A DNA stretch of 16,758 bases from Bacteroidia bacterium. GTDB taxonomy: Bacteria; Bacteroidota; Bacteroidia; NS11-12g; UBA955. Shown piece by piece: positions 7,705-15,002 of this stretch; within the stretch, counting starts at the first letter, position 1; the number at the start of each line of letters is the position of its first letter. Made by a program: the position numbers and the translations under genes. The notes beneath the pieces were generated by a model. It worked only from the letters and a program-made list of their open reading frames with translations, was not told where the DNA came from and ran no database searches. The stretch covers positions 1 to 16,758 of the forward strand of contig JACMRS010000290.1 in assembly GCA_014376345.1 (NCBI GenBank), given 5' to 3'.

Positions 7705-7959
7705 TTATTCCTCTATTAAATCTTTTGAAAATGACTTTCCTTCTCTGAAATTATTAATAGCAGAGTCTAAACGAATTTCATTGGCTTTTGAAGACAGTTC
7801 GTAATTTGTAGCCATTAATGAATTATATTCATCAAGTGACATTACCACAATTCCTTTATCTTTACCTCTGTTTATGATGAGTGTTTCAAAGTTTTTTGCA
7901 ACTCTGTCTAAATAGGATTTAATATCCTTTCTAAAATCTGAAATACTTGCGACTACCAT
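7705..7959 (-). CDS. yefM: YefM/Phd-family antitoxin
   Basis: An 84-residue antitoxin that should bind and neutralise the YoeB toxin through its C-terminal half and repress the operon through its N-terminal DNA-binding fold. Seen: the MVVASISDFRKDIKSYLDRV opening (Phd/YefM-type beta-strand then helix), the 'LIINRGKDKGIVVMSLDEYNSL' core (split: strand 27-30, RGKDKGIVVMSLDEYNSL 31-48) and an acidic, probably disordered C-terminal tail. It comes first in the operon, with one base between its stop and the toxin start. Autoregulation is supported by paired TGTACA-type elements just upstream. The usual length is about 83-90 residues, so it is intact. Confidence 0.92.
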   Translation of the reverse strand: MVVASISDFRKDIKSYLDRVAKNFETLIINRGKDKGIVVMSLDEYNSLMATNYELSSKANEIRLDSAINNFREGKSFSKDLIEE

Positions 7960-7971
7960 TATTGAATGTTA

Positions 7972-7991
7972 TTGTACAAATATACGTACAA
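7972..7991 (-). promoter_or_regulatory. Operator and -7 box of the yefM-yoeB operon
   Basis: The palindrome TTGTACAA (7972-7979) and a second GTACAA half-site (7986-7991) give the pattern TTGTAC-n8-GTACAA. TGTACA cores are the known binding sites of E. coli YefM. On the minus strand, TATATTTG (7984-7977) is an exact TAnnTTTG box lying inside the pair, so a bound antitoxin-toxin complex would cover the promoter. The start codon follows at 7959. Confidence 0.6.
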
Positions 7992-8029
7992 AAATATCAA
8001 ATAAAACTAAAAAAATCTGCTATTGCAAT

Positions 8030-8054
8030 TTAAATTGAGACCAAATCAATTTAA
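8030..8054 (-). terminator. Hairpin just after the DUF6629 gene
   Basis: TTAAATTGA (8030-8038) and TCAATTTAA (8046-8054) form a perfect 9-bp stem with a 7-base loop, beginning one base beyond the minus-strand stop codon at 8056-8058. On the minus strand there is no immediate U run (a T7 run comes about 13 bases later), so it may terminate inefficiently or act as a 3' stability element. It separates the DUF6629 gene from the toxin-antitoxin promoter. Confidence 0.5.
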
Positions 8055-8055
8055 C

Positions 8056-8721
8056 CTACTTAATAACTTCAATCTCCATCTCCTTATTCAAACTTCTTAT
8101 TATAAAGAATATTGAAACACTGATAATAGCTGCAAAAAAACACCAAACCGAAAATATGTATTGAGAATAAAAAAATACTGTTACTGACAAAGAAACAACT
8201 ACAAGATAGCCGAGTGTTCTCACTTGTTTATGACTTGATAAGAAATGCGACATAACAGTTGGCAAGACATAAATAATTGAAGCAATAATCATCGTATATT
8301 TTAGGGGAAAGTCAAACATGTAATCAATATGGCCGCCAATTGCATTTGCAGTTACATCCTGCGAGATGATATTATATGCCAGATAGATTGCCAGTAAAAT
8401 CCCCACTAAAAGCATAAATTTTAGAATTTTCAATTTCTTATCCTGTCCTTCCATTTGAATTAATGAAAGAGGCACCCAAACCGGCCAGACAATTTGACCG
8501 AATACAGCAAAAATATGCGTAGCAGTTCGATTCCACCTATAATATTCCTGATGATCAATAGATAACCAAAGAAATCCTTCGGAAATTTGTTGTAATCCAA
8601 ATATTAAAGGAATCACTGCAAATAAAACCTGTTTGCGCGATTTTATCTGACTTAATGTTATAAGTCCTGCGGTAACTAATACCGCTCCTGAGGTGAAGCT
8701 TGCTGTCGCTGAAAAGCACAT
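8056..8721 (-). CDS. DUF6629-like integral membrane protein
   Basis: A 221-residue, strongly hydrophobic protein with about six or seven predicted membrane helices and short loops. The start MCFSATASFTSGAVL, followed by IPLIFGLQQISEGFLWLS (about 37-54), is the hallmark of the DUF6629 family as I know it. Members are small inner-membrane proteins with no established biochemical role. The conserved Cys-Phe-Ser-Ala opening and the Gln-Gln-x-x-Glu-Gly in the second helix are visible. The gene lies immediately downstream of rnpB on the same strand; only a T-rich 20-odd-base stretch separates them, so some readthrough from the rnpB promoter is possible. No clear -7 box of its own was found in that gap. 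The family call is likely; no function should be assigned. Confidence 0.78.
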   Translation of the reverse strand: MCFSATASFTSGAVLVTAGLITLSQIKSRKQVLFAVIPLIFGLQQISEGFLWLSIDHQEYYRWNRTATHIFAVFGQIVWPVWVPLSLIQMEGQDKKLKILKFMLLVGILLAIYLAYNIISQDVTANAIGGHIDYMFDFPLKYTMIIASIIYVLPTVMSHFLSSHKQVRTLGYLVVVSLSVTVFFYSQYIFSVWCFFAAIISVSIFFIIRSLNKEMEIEVIK

Positions 8722-8749
8722 AATTTTGTTCGTTTTAAAATAAAAAAAA

Positions 8750-9115
8750 GACAGCTACGTAAGCCGGGTTCTGTGTTAATCCATCATTTATCTGGGCTAA
8801 AACTTACGCTTTAGCTCAATCAGCCTACCCACCCCGGTACATTCGTGAGAATATAGAAGCGGGCCGCTTCACCGGAGTATATTTGGCCTTTCAACCCATA
8901 AGGTTTACCCGCGTTGTACGTTACCGCACAATGCCGTGGGCTCTTACCCCACATTTTCACCATCATCACGGCTAGGCCGAGACTGTCATTCTCTGTGGCA
9001 CTTTCTGTTGCAGTTGAGTCGCCCCTTCTGCCCCCGCGAAGTTATCGCGGTATGGCGCCCTGTGTTGCCCGGACTTTCCTCCCCCGTTTCCGAAGGCGAT
9101 GGAACAAGCTGTCTC
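8750..9115 (-). ncRNA. rnpB: RNase P RNA, bacterial class A
   Basis: This is the catalytic RNA of RNase P, which trims tRNA 5' leaders. On the minus strand the conserved 5' core GAGGAAAGTCCGGGC lies at 9081-9067, and the conserved 3' core ACAGAACCCGGCTTAC at 8774-8759. The ends pair as helix P1 (GACAGCT near 9113 with AGCTGTC at 8756-8750). The approximately 366-base length and raised G+C fit bacterial rnpB. A run of eight T on the transcribed strand (8742-8749) follows the 3' end directly and probably ends transcription. Short open frames in this interval on either strand are chance readings of the RNA gene. The boundaries are good to a few bases. Confidence 0.95.
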
Positions 9116-9122
9116 TTTTGCG

Positions 9123-9130
9123 CAAATATA
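9123..9130 (-). promoter_or_regulatory. -7 box of rnpB
   Basis: Minus-strand TATATTTG is an exact TAnnTTTG match. It ends seven or eight bases before the 5' end of rnpB predicted from helix P1, which is the expected distance to a transcription start. No strong -33 element is evident. Confidence 0.65.
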
Positions 9131-9221
9131 ATGTATGAGAGATAAAATATTGATGTTAAGTCAACATATTTAATTGTGATTGAATTCATCAAACTAATGA
9201 ACCTTTTGACGGTTTATTGCG

Positions 9222-9229
9222 TAGATTTG
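9222..9229 (+). promoter_or_regulatory. -7 box of the polyketide operon
   Basis: TAGATTTG fits TAnnTTTG exactly, with TTTTGAC about 13 bases upstream as a closely spaced -33-like element. It is divergent from the rnpB promoter. A start near 9236 would leave a leader of about 45 bases to the ATG at 9280 and rule out in-frame starts at 9217, so it also helps fix the first gene's start. Confidence 0.5.
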
Positions 9230-9279
9230 TGCTTATCTTGCCGGTAAATACTTTCAGCCTGAAAAGACAACAAATCCAA

Positions 9280-10167
9280 ATGACAGCCAGATATTTCCCT
9301 GATGCCAACACTATTAAGCTGTTACGGATACCCTTTTCAATATTTTTAATGCCGGTTTTTTTAATAGCTGTTAGTCAGGCACCGGTTATTCATCTTTTTC
9401 AAACTGTTACTGCTTTTATTATTATTCACCTATTAATTTATCCTGCCAGTAATGGCTATAACAGTTATGTCGATCGCGATGCAACAAGTATTGGCGGTTT
9501 AGAAAATCCACCTATGCCTACCGTCACATTATTTTATACTACAATGGTTATGGATGGACTTGCACTAATTTTAGGACTTGTTTTAATAGGCAAATTGTTT
9601 TCATTTTTAATATTGATCTATATTTTAGCCTCCAGAAGCTACAGTGCACCTGTTCCCAGATTAAAGAAATATCCCATTATTGGCTTTCTTACTGTATTTT
9701 TTTTCCAGGGTGCTTTTACATATTATATGAGTTCCGTAGCAATTAACAATAATGCTATTTTGATTGATAAACCGATGATGCTATTGATGCTTGCAACTTC
9801 TTTTCAGATCGCTGGAGCTTATCCGTTAACACAAATATACCAGCACAAAGAAGACAAAGAAAATGGAGATATTTCTTTGAGTTTAAGACTCGGATATATC
9901 GGAACATTTATATTTACAGCATTGATGTTTGGCATTTGTAATCTTTGCTATTATTTATATTTTGAACAAACAAGTTCACTCAATAGTTTTTACCTGCTTC
10001 AAGCCTTTTTTTTACCTGTTATTATTTATTTTGTTTTGTGGTTTTTAAGAGTTTATAAAAACAATGCCTTTGCAGATTTTAAAAGTACAATGAAAATGAA
10101 TACAATAGCTTCGTTAAGCATGAGTGCATGCTTTATCACATTAATATTAATCAATCATATTTTTTGA
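9280..10167 (+). CDS. UbiA-superfamily membrane prenyltransferase homologue
   Basis: A 295-residue polytopic membrane protein with about eight or nine helices. UbiA enzymes attach an isoprenoid chain from a diphosphate donor to an aromatic or similar acceptor. The second Asp-rich region is recognisable: YQHKEDKENGD (about 187-197) followed by SLSLRLG. The first region, N58-GYNSYVDRD67 then IGGLENPP, lacks the canonical NDxxDxxxD spacing: only Asn58/Asn61 and Asp65/Asp67 are available for metal and diphosphate binding. RSYSAPVPRLKKYP (about 122-135) matches the family's 'YS.p.RlK..p' segment. It is the first gene of the operon. Its stop overlaps the start of the polyketide synthase, so the acceptor is probably a product of that pathway. 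The altered first motif leaves activity open. The start at 9280 (MTARYFPDANTIKLLRIP) matches family N-termini. Confidence 0.82.
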   Translation: MTARYFPDANTIKLLRIPFSIFLMPVFLIAVSQAPVIHLFQTVTAFIIIHLLIYPASNGYNSYVDRDATSIGGLENPPMPTVTLFYTTMVMDGLALILGLVLIGKLFSFLILIYILASRSYSAPVPRLKKYPIIGFLTVFFFQGAFTYYMSSVAINNNAILIDKPMMLLMLATSFQIAGAYPLTQIYQHKEDKENGDISLSLRLGYIGTFIFTALMFGICNLCYYLYFEQTSSLNSFYLLQAFFLPVIIYFVLWFLRVYKNNAFADFKSTMKMNTIASLSMSACFITLILINHIF

Positions 10168-11258
10168 GTTACATACTTGCAATAGAGACGGCTAATCCCC
10201 GATATTTTCACACACAGAAAGAATTTAGTGAATTTTATGGCAATGCCATTCCTGCAGAAGACCTTTCATCAATCAGGAAAATTAACCTTGTGGCACACAA
10301 AAGCGGAATCAATACAAGATATTCTGTAATTCCGGATTATTCCGGCCGCACTGAAGAGTATCTTTTTTATCCTAAAAACAAATCACTTGAACCGATTCCA
10401 ATGCTTGGTGAAAGAATGTCTTTGTTTAGAAAAGAAGGACTTCAACTTTCGCTTGATGCAATTAATAAAATCGAAAATCTCGAGAACATTAAAAGTAAAA
10501 TCACACATATTATTACCGTTACCTGCACTGGACTTTATGCTCCCGGTTTAGATATAGAATTGGTAGATGCGCTTTCATTAGACCCTTCATCGGCTAGATC
10601 TTCGATTAATTTTATGGGTTGTAATGCCGCTGTACTTGCGTTAAAACAAGCTGACGATATTTGTGGAAACAACAAAGATGCTTTGGTTTTAATTGTTTGT
10701 ACTGAACTTTGTACCATCCATTTTCAAAAGAGTTTTGAAGATGATTATATTTTATCAAATCTATTGTTTGGTGATGGCTCAGCTGCTGTTCTGGTAGGTT
10801 CTGATAACAATGAAATATCTGAAAAATACCATCCTGTAAGAATAGAAAACTTCAATTCATTTATAATTAATGAAGGAAGAAACGATATGGCGTGGCAGAT
10901 TTCTGAAAAAGGTTTTCTGATGAACCTAACATCTTATGTTTCTCCTCTACTTAACCGCCATTTACCTGAACTAATGAATAAAATGCAAATTTCTAAAAAT
11001 GACATCAACCATTGGGCCATTCATCCGGGAGGGAAAAAGATTGTTGATGATTTTTGTAAAACACTGGATCTGCCTGCAGATAAGTTTGAAGCTTCCTATA
11101 AAACTCTTGAAGATTATGGCAACATGTCGTCACCAACAGTGTTGTTTGTGCTCAAATACCTGCTAGAAAACAGCGAATTCAAAAAAGATGAAAACATATT
11201 TTTAGCTGCTTTCGGTCCTGGTTTAAGTATTGAAACTGCACTGCTAACTTATGCTTAA
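10164..11258 (+). CDS. Type III polyketide synthase (chalcone synthase-like)
   Basis: A homodimeric ketosynthase that condenses an acyl-CoA starter with malonyl-CoA units and cyclises the chain to a pyrone or phenol. From the TTG at 10164 it has 364 residues, the family norm, beginning LSYILAIETANPRYF. The catalytic triad is complete: Cys153 in FMGCNAAV, His287 in HWAIHPGGKK and Asn320 in EDYGNMSSPT. The TCTGLYAPGLD segment and C-terminal AAFGPGLSIETALL are also typical. An in-frame ATG at 10128 would add 12 unlikely residues inside the previous gene. At 10164 the TTG shares bases with the preceding TGA (TTGA), indicating coupled translation. The downstream methyltransferase and flavoprotein recall srsABC of Streptomyces griseus and, in part, bpsAB of Bacillus subtilis, which make long-chain resorcinols or pyrones. 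Starter and product are not determinable here. Confidence 0.93.
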   Translation: MSYILAIETANPRYFHTQKEFSEFYGNAIPAEDLSSIRKINLVAHKSGINTRYSVIPDYSGRTEEYLFYPKNKSLEPIPMLGERMSLFRKEGLQLSLDAINKIENLENIKSKITHIITVTCTGLYAPGLDIELVDALSLDPSSARSSINFMGCNAAVLALKQADDICGNNKDALVLIVCTELCTIHFQKSFEDDYILSNLLFGDGSAAVLVGSDNNEISEKYHPVRIENFNSFIINEGRNDMAWQISEKGFLMNLTSYVSPLLNRHLPELMNKMQISKNDINHWAIHPGGKKIVDDFCKTLDLPADKFEASYKTLEDYGNMSSPTVLFVLKYLLENSEFKKDENIFLAAFGPGLSIETALLTYA

Positions 11259-11934
11259 AAACAGGAGTTATGAAACGGAACTTTTAGATGCGGATAACAT
11301 TCCGAAGAAAGATCTTTTTCAAAATCTCAGTGAGTTGCATACCATCAATAAATTACTTGGAGGTTATAAAATAACATTTAAAGGCCTTTCGAAAATATTA
11401 AAAAAGAATAAGAAAACAGTTATTGCAGACATTGGTTCCGGCGGTGGCGATACTCTTAAAGAAATTTATAAATGGAATAAAGGAAGATACGATCTGAAAC
11501 TTTTTGGTATTGACCTGAAACAAGACTGCATTGAGTATTCTGTTAGCAATAATCCTAATAACGACATTACGTTTATTTGCGATGATTACAGAAATGCTCA
11601 CAATCATATTGAAAAAATAGATATTCTGCATGCCTGTCTTTTTTGTCACCATCTTAACGAAAATGATATTGTTGATCTGATAAAATTTGCACAAAATCAC
11701 AAAATAACTTTGCTTATTAATGATCTTGAAAGAAATCCTTTTGCCTATTATTCTATTAAAATTCTAACAAGAATATTTTCAAAATCATATCTTGTAAAGA
11801 ATGATGCCCCACTCTCAGTTTGGCGTGGATTTAAAACATCAGAATGGAAAAGCATGATTAAAAAATCCGGAGCAAAGAATTTTGTTTTGCAAAAAAAATG
11901 GGCATTCAGACATTTAGTTATTGTTTATGCATAA
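11251..11934 (+). CDS. Class I SAM-dependent methyltransferase
   Basis: A 227-residue soluble methyltransferase with a Rossmann-like SAM-binding core. Motif I is V57-I-A-D60-I-G62-S-G64-G-G66-D, motif post-I ends in the acidic GIDLKQD segment (about 89-95), and DILHACLFCHHL (about 125-136) occupies the motif II/III region. The N-terminal helix-rich part (LLDADNIPKKDLFQNLSELHTINKLLGG, here split at about residues 12-25 and 26-39) resembles lids of small-molecule methyltransferases. It overlaps the polyketide synthase by eight bases and the flavoprotein by eight bases, so it most likely methylates a hydroxyl or ring carbon of the polyketide, as SrsB and BpsB do in their pathways, although those need not be close homologues. 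Substrate and position are inference. Confidence 0.87.
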   Translation: MLKNRSYETELLDADNIPKKDLFQNLSELHTINKLLGGYKITFKGLSKILKKNKKTVIADIGSGGGDTLKEIYKWNKGRYDLKLFGIDLKQDCIEYSVSNNPNNDITFICDDYRNAHNHIEKIDILHACLFCHHLNENDIVDLIKFAQNHKITLLINDLERNPFAYYSIKILTRIFSKSYLVKNDAPLSVWRGFKTSEWKSMIKKSGAKNFVLQKKWAFRHLVIVYA

Positions 11935-13045
11935 AGAAATTCAACTATTTGATTGTGCTATTATCGGAGGTGGTTTAGCCGGTTTATGCTTGGCTATTCA
12001 ACTTGCAGATAAAAACAAGAAAGTTGTTTTATTTGACAAAAACCATTACCCGTTTCATAAAGTATGCGGTGAATATATTTCAATGGAAAGTTTTCAGTTT
12101 CTTGAAAGTCTGGGTTTGCCACTTTCTGAAATGAAACTTCCAAAAATAAACAATATAGGCATCTCATCTGTTAAAGGATTTATGCTTGAAGGAAATCTGG
12201 ACCTTGGTGGATTTGGTATCAGCAGGTTCACTTTAGATTATGAACTCAGTAAAATTGCTAAAGCTAAAGGTGTTGATGTAAAAGAAGGCGCAAAAGTAAA
12301 TTCAGTGGTTGAAAATGGTGAGTCGAATGAAATTTCTTCCGGTGCTGAAAGTTTTACTGCCAGACTTGTTTGTGGAAGTTATGGTAAAATGGCGCCGGCG
12401 TTTATTGAAAGGCTAAGAACCAAAGAAAATTATATTGGCGTAAAGTATCATATCAGAACTGATTTCCCTCACGATAGAATTGAACTTCATAATTTTAAAG
12501 ACGGCTATTGCGGCATTTCTGAAGTTGACAATAAAACATATTGCCTTTGTTATCTTACAACTGCAGATAATCTGAAAAGTTGTAACAATGATATTGCTAA
12601 AATGGAAAGAGACATTTTAATGAAGAATCCTTTTCTCAAAAACATTTTCAACAACTCTGAATTTATTTATGATAAGCCTTTATCAATCAGCAATGTTACA
12701 TTTAAGAAAAAGAAAGCGACTTCTGGAAACATTCTGTTGCTGGGAGATGCAGCAGGTGCAATTGCTCCACTTTGTGGGAATGGAATGAGCATGGGAATGA
12801 GAGCATCTAAGATTCTGGCGGGTTATGTAACAGATTTTCTGGATAATAAAATTTCACTGCAAACGCTTAAAGAAAACTATACTTTAGACTGGAACAAAGC
12901 ATTTGGATCCAGAATTAGTGCAGGCTACAGACTTCAAAAACTTTTTGGCAATAATTCACTAACTCATCTGGTTTTGAAATTATTGAATAAAACGCCGGCA
13001 CTATTCAAAAAATTGATTGCACTTACACACGGAAATCCATTTTAA
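11927..13045 (+). CDS. FAD-dependent oxidoreductase (monooxygenase/geranylgeranyl reductase-like)
   Basis: A 372-residue flavoprotein with the dinucleotide-binding G14-G-G-L-A-G19 loop, an acidic end to the second strand (VVLFDK), the HKVCGEYIS segment (about 46-54) seen in the geranylgeranyl-reductase and tryptophan-halogenase-like branch, and the second FAD motif LLLGDAAGAIAPLCGNG with Gly273-Asp274. It carries no membrane anchor. As last gene of the operon it could hydroxylate the phenolic ring or oxidise it to a quinone, as SrsC does, or reduce a prenyl chain; the sequence does not decide. The ATG at 11927 is preferred to the in-frame TTG at 11921, and the frame overlaps the methyltransferase stop by eight bases. 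The stop at 13043-13045 overlaps the opposing stop of the ABC exporter gene. Confidence 0.87.
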   Translation: MHKEIQLFDCAIIGGGLAGLCLAIQLADKNKKVVLFDKNHYPFHKVCGEYISMESFQFLESLGLPLSEMKLPKINNIGISSVKGFMLEGNLDLGGFGISRFTLDYELSKIAKAKGVDVKEGAKVNSVVENGESNEISSGAESFTARLVCGSYGKMAPAFIERLRTKENYIGVKYHIRTDFPHDRIELHNFKDGYCGISEVDNKTYCLCYLTTADNLKSCNNDIAKMERDILMKNPFLKNIFNNSEFIYDKPLSISNVTFKKKKATSGNILLLGDAAGAIAPLCGNGMSMGMRASKILAGYVTDFLDNKISLQTLKENYTLDWNKAFGSRISAGYRLQKLFGNNSLTHLVLKLLNKTPALFKKLIALTHGNPF

Positions 13046-14832
13046 GAATAAGCTTCAGAGTTTTTATTCTGCTTTGCATATAAAGCGCTGTAAAGACCTT
13101 CTTTATTCATTAAAGTTTCATGATTGCCCTGCTCAATTATCTTACCATGTTCAAGTACTATAATATTATCCGCATGCATCACACTGCTTAATCTATGACT
13201 AATAATAACCGCAGTTTGGTTTTTCATTTCTTCCTTTAAGTGCCCGATAATGGCAATTTCCGTATTGTGATCAACCGCAGAAAGGCAATCATCGAGTATC
13301 AACAATTCAGGTTTGCGTATCAGTGCGCGCGCAATTGCAATTCGTTGCTTTTGACCACCAGATAAAGTAATGCCTCTTTCACCAACTAACGTGTCGAACC
13401 CTTTTGGGAAAGCTGCAATATTTTCATACACCTCTGCTTTTTTGGCAGCATCTTCAACCTCATCTCTACTCACTTCACCTTCAGATCCGAAAGCAATATT
13501 ATCAGCAATGGTTTCCGAAAATAGAAACACATCCTGCGGCACATAACCTGTTTTTTTCCTGTATGATTGTAAGTCGATATTCTTAATGTTTACTCCATCA
13601 AAACAAATTTCACCTTTTTCAATATCATAAATTCTCAGTAAAAGTCCTGCCAGCGCAGACTTTCCGGAACCTGTTGCTCCTACAATTCCAAGTACTTTAC
13701 CTTTAGGAACAAGTAAATTAATATCAGTCAAAGCATCAAAATTTTTCCCTTCAAATCTGAAAGAAACATTTTTCAATTCGATACTTTCATCAAAAATAAA
13801 TGGCTTTCCACCGGATACATTTATTTCCGGTTTAATATGCATAAACTCATTAATTCTAGCCTGAGAAGCCGCTGCGCGTTGTACAATACTACTAACCCAG
13901 CCAAGACTAGCGACAGGCCATGTAAGCAGACTAACATAAATAACAAACTCTGCAATATTTCCAAAAGTAAACTTTCCTTCTATAACACCTTTTCCTCCAA
14001 AATAAATTGTAAAAAGTGTACTTAATCCAACCAAAAGCACCATTAAAGGAGAAAACAGCGCATTTACTTTCGCCAGTCCCATACTTTCTGTTCTGTAATC
14101 TTCAGAAAGACCTTCAAAATTTTTGTCAAACCATTTTTCTGAAGAAAAAGCTTTTAATACTCTGATTCCGGAAAACGTTTCCTGAGCAAAAGTGGTGATG
14201 TCAGAGAGTTTTTTCTGTATCTTGTCGCTTTTCTTATTAATAAGGTCGCTGATAAAGTAAATCATAACTGAGAGCACAGGCAATGGCAATAAAACAAGTA
14301 ATGTGAGTTTTAAATTCACGCTCACCATCATATAAATTACAGTGATGAATGTAAACACCAGATTGACAAAATACATAATTGCCGGGCCGAGGTACATTCT
14401 AACACGACTGACATCTTCGCTGATTCTGTTCATCAGATCACCCGTAAAATTTTTTCTGTAAAACGAAACTGATAATGCCTGATAGTGGTTATAAAGATCA
14501 TTTTTCAGATCATATTCAATTTTACGGGACATTACAATAATAGTTTGCCTCATAAAGAAAAGGAATACACCTTTGATGACAGCTGCTGCTAAAAGCAATA
14601 ATCCGAACGTTAATGCAGTATGGAGGATCTGCTCTCTGAAAACTTCTGCACTGATACCATTTCCGAAATTTCTGTAAGCCGCTGATTGTTCGCTTGCAGC
14701 ATCCAGCGCAATTCTGACAAGATAAGGAAGTGCAACAGTGAAGATATTGGTGAGGATAATAAAAATAACACCCAATACAAGTCTTCCTCTGTACTTTAAT
14801 AAATAGCGGTTTAAATATTTTAATGCCTTCAC
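13042..14832 (-). CDS. ABC exporter half-transporter (MsbA/multidrug type)
   Basis: A 596-residue fused permease-ATPase. The N-terminal half has six membrane helices (about 1-320), with the NFTGDLMNRISEDVSRVR coupling segment after the second helix pair. The ATPase half has Walker A GATGSGKS (about 382-389), the PQDVFLF Q-loop region, signature LSGGQKQR (about 488-495), Walker B LLILDDCLSAVD (about 508-519) and the H-loop ISHRLSS. The residue after the Walker B Asp is Asp, not the catalytic Glu of standard sites. This is usual in the degenerate half of heterodimeric exporters such as TM287/288 and BmrC/D, yet no partner gene is adjacent. Its substrate could be a lipid, drug or possibly the product of the convergent operon, but orientation gives no support for co-expression. 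The start codon is GTG at 14832, preceded by TTAAAAG. Confidence 0.93.
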   Translation of the reverse strand: MKALKYLNRYLLKYRGRLVLGVIFIILTNIFTVALPYLVRIALDAASEQSAAYRNFGNGISAEVFREQILHTALTFGLLLLAAAVIKGVFLFFMRQTIIVMSRKIEYDLKNDLYNHYQALSVSFYRKNFTGDLMNRISEDVSRVRMYLGPAIMYFVNLVFTFITVIYMMVSVNLKLTLLVLLPLPVLSVMIYFISDLINKKSDKIQKKLSDITTFAQETFSGIRVLKAFSSEKWFDKNFEGLSEDYRTESMGLAKVNALFSPLMVLLVGLSTLFTIYFGGKGVIEGKFTFGNIAEFVIYVSLLTWPVASLGWVSSIVQRAAASQARINEFMHIKPEINVSGGKPFIFDESIELKNVSFRFEGKNFDALTDINLLVPKGKVLGIVGATGSGKSALAGLLLRIYDIEKGEICFDGVNIKNIDLQSYRKKTGYVPQDVFLFSETIADNIAFGSEGEVSRDEVEDAAKKAEVYENIAAFPKGFDTLVGERGITLSGGQKQRIAIARALIRKPELLILDDCLSAVDHNTEIAIIGHLKEEMKNQTAVIISHRLSSVMHADNIIVLEHGKIIEQGNHETLMNKEGLYSALYAKQNKNSEAYS

Positions 14833-15002
14833 CTTTTAATGATTTGCAAAAGTAACGATTAACAAATGCCAATAAAAGACAAATGTAAAATGATCTATTA
14901 AAAGCATATTCGTAAATTGCGACACACTTTCTCGGGCAACTTTATAATGAAGAATTTCGTCTTTGATAAAAAACTGCACAATTTTTGATAGAAACCCAAA
15001 AC

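Noticed and set aside
8914..9192. Open frames of 68-74 codons on both strands
   Set aside because: They lie over rnpB and its promoter; the conserved RNase P cores explain this sequence.
9280..13045. Flexirubin or carotenoid pigment cluster
   Set aside because: No ketosynthase/acyl-carrier set, tyrosine ammonia-lyase, phytoene synthase or desaturase genes are present; the only condensing enzyme is a type III synthase.
13404..14025. Plus-strand open frames opposite the ABC exporter
   Set aside because: They are antisense shadows of a gene whose ABC motifs are all clear on the minus strand.
14985..15002. TTG start at 14985 for the DUF1573 gene
   Set aside because: The ATG at 15003 gives a standard signal peptide; the extra MIETQN would spoil it.
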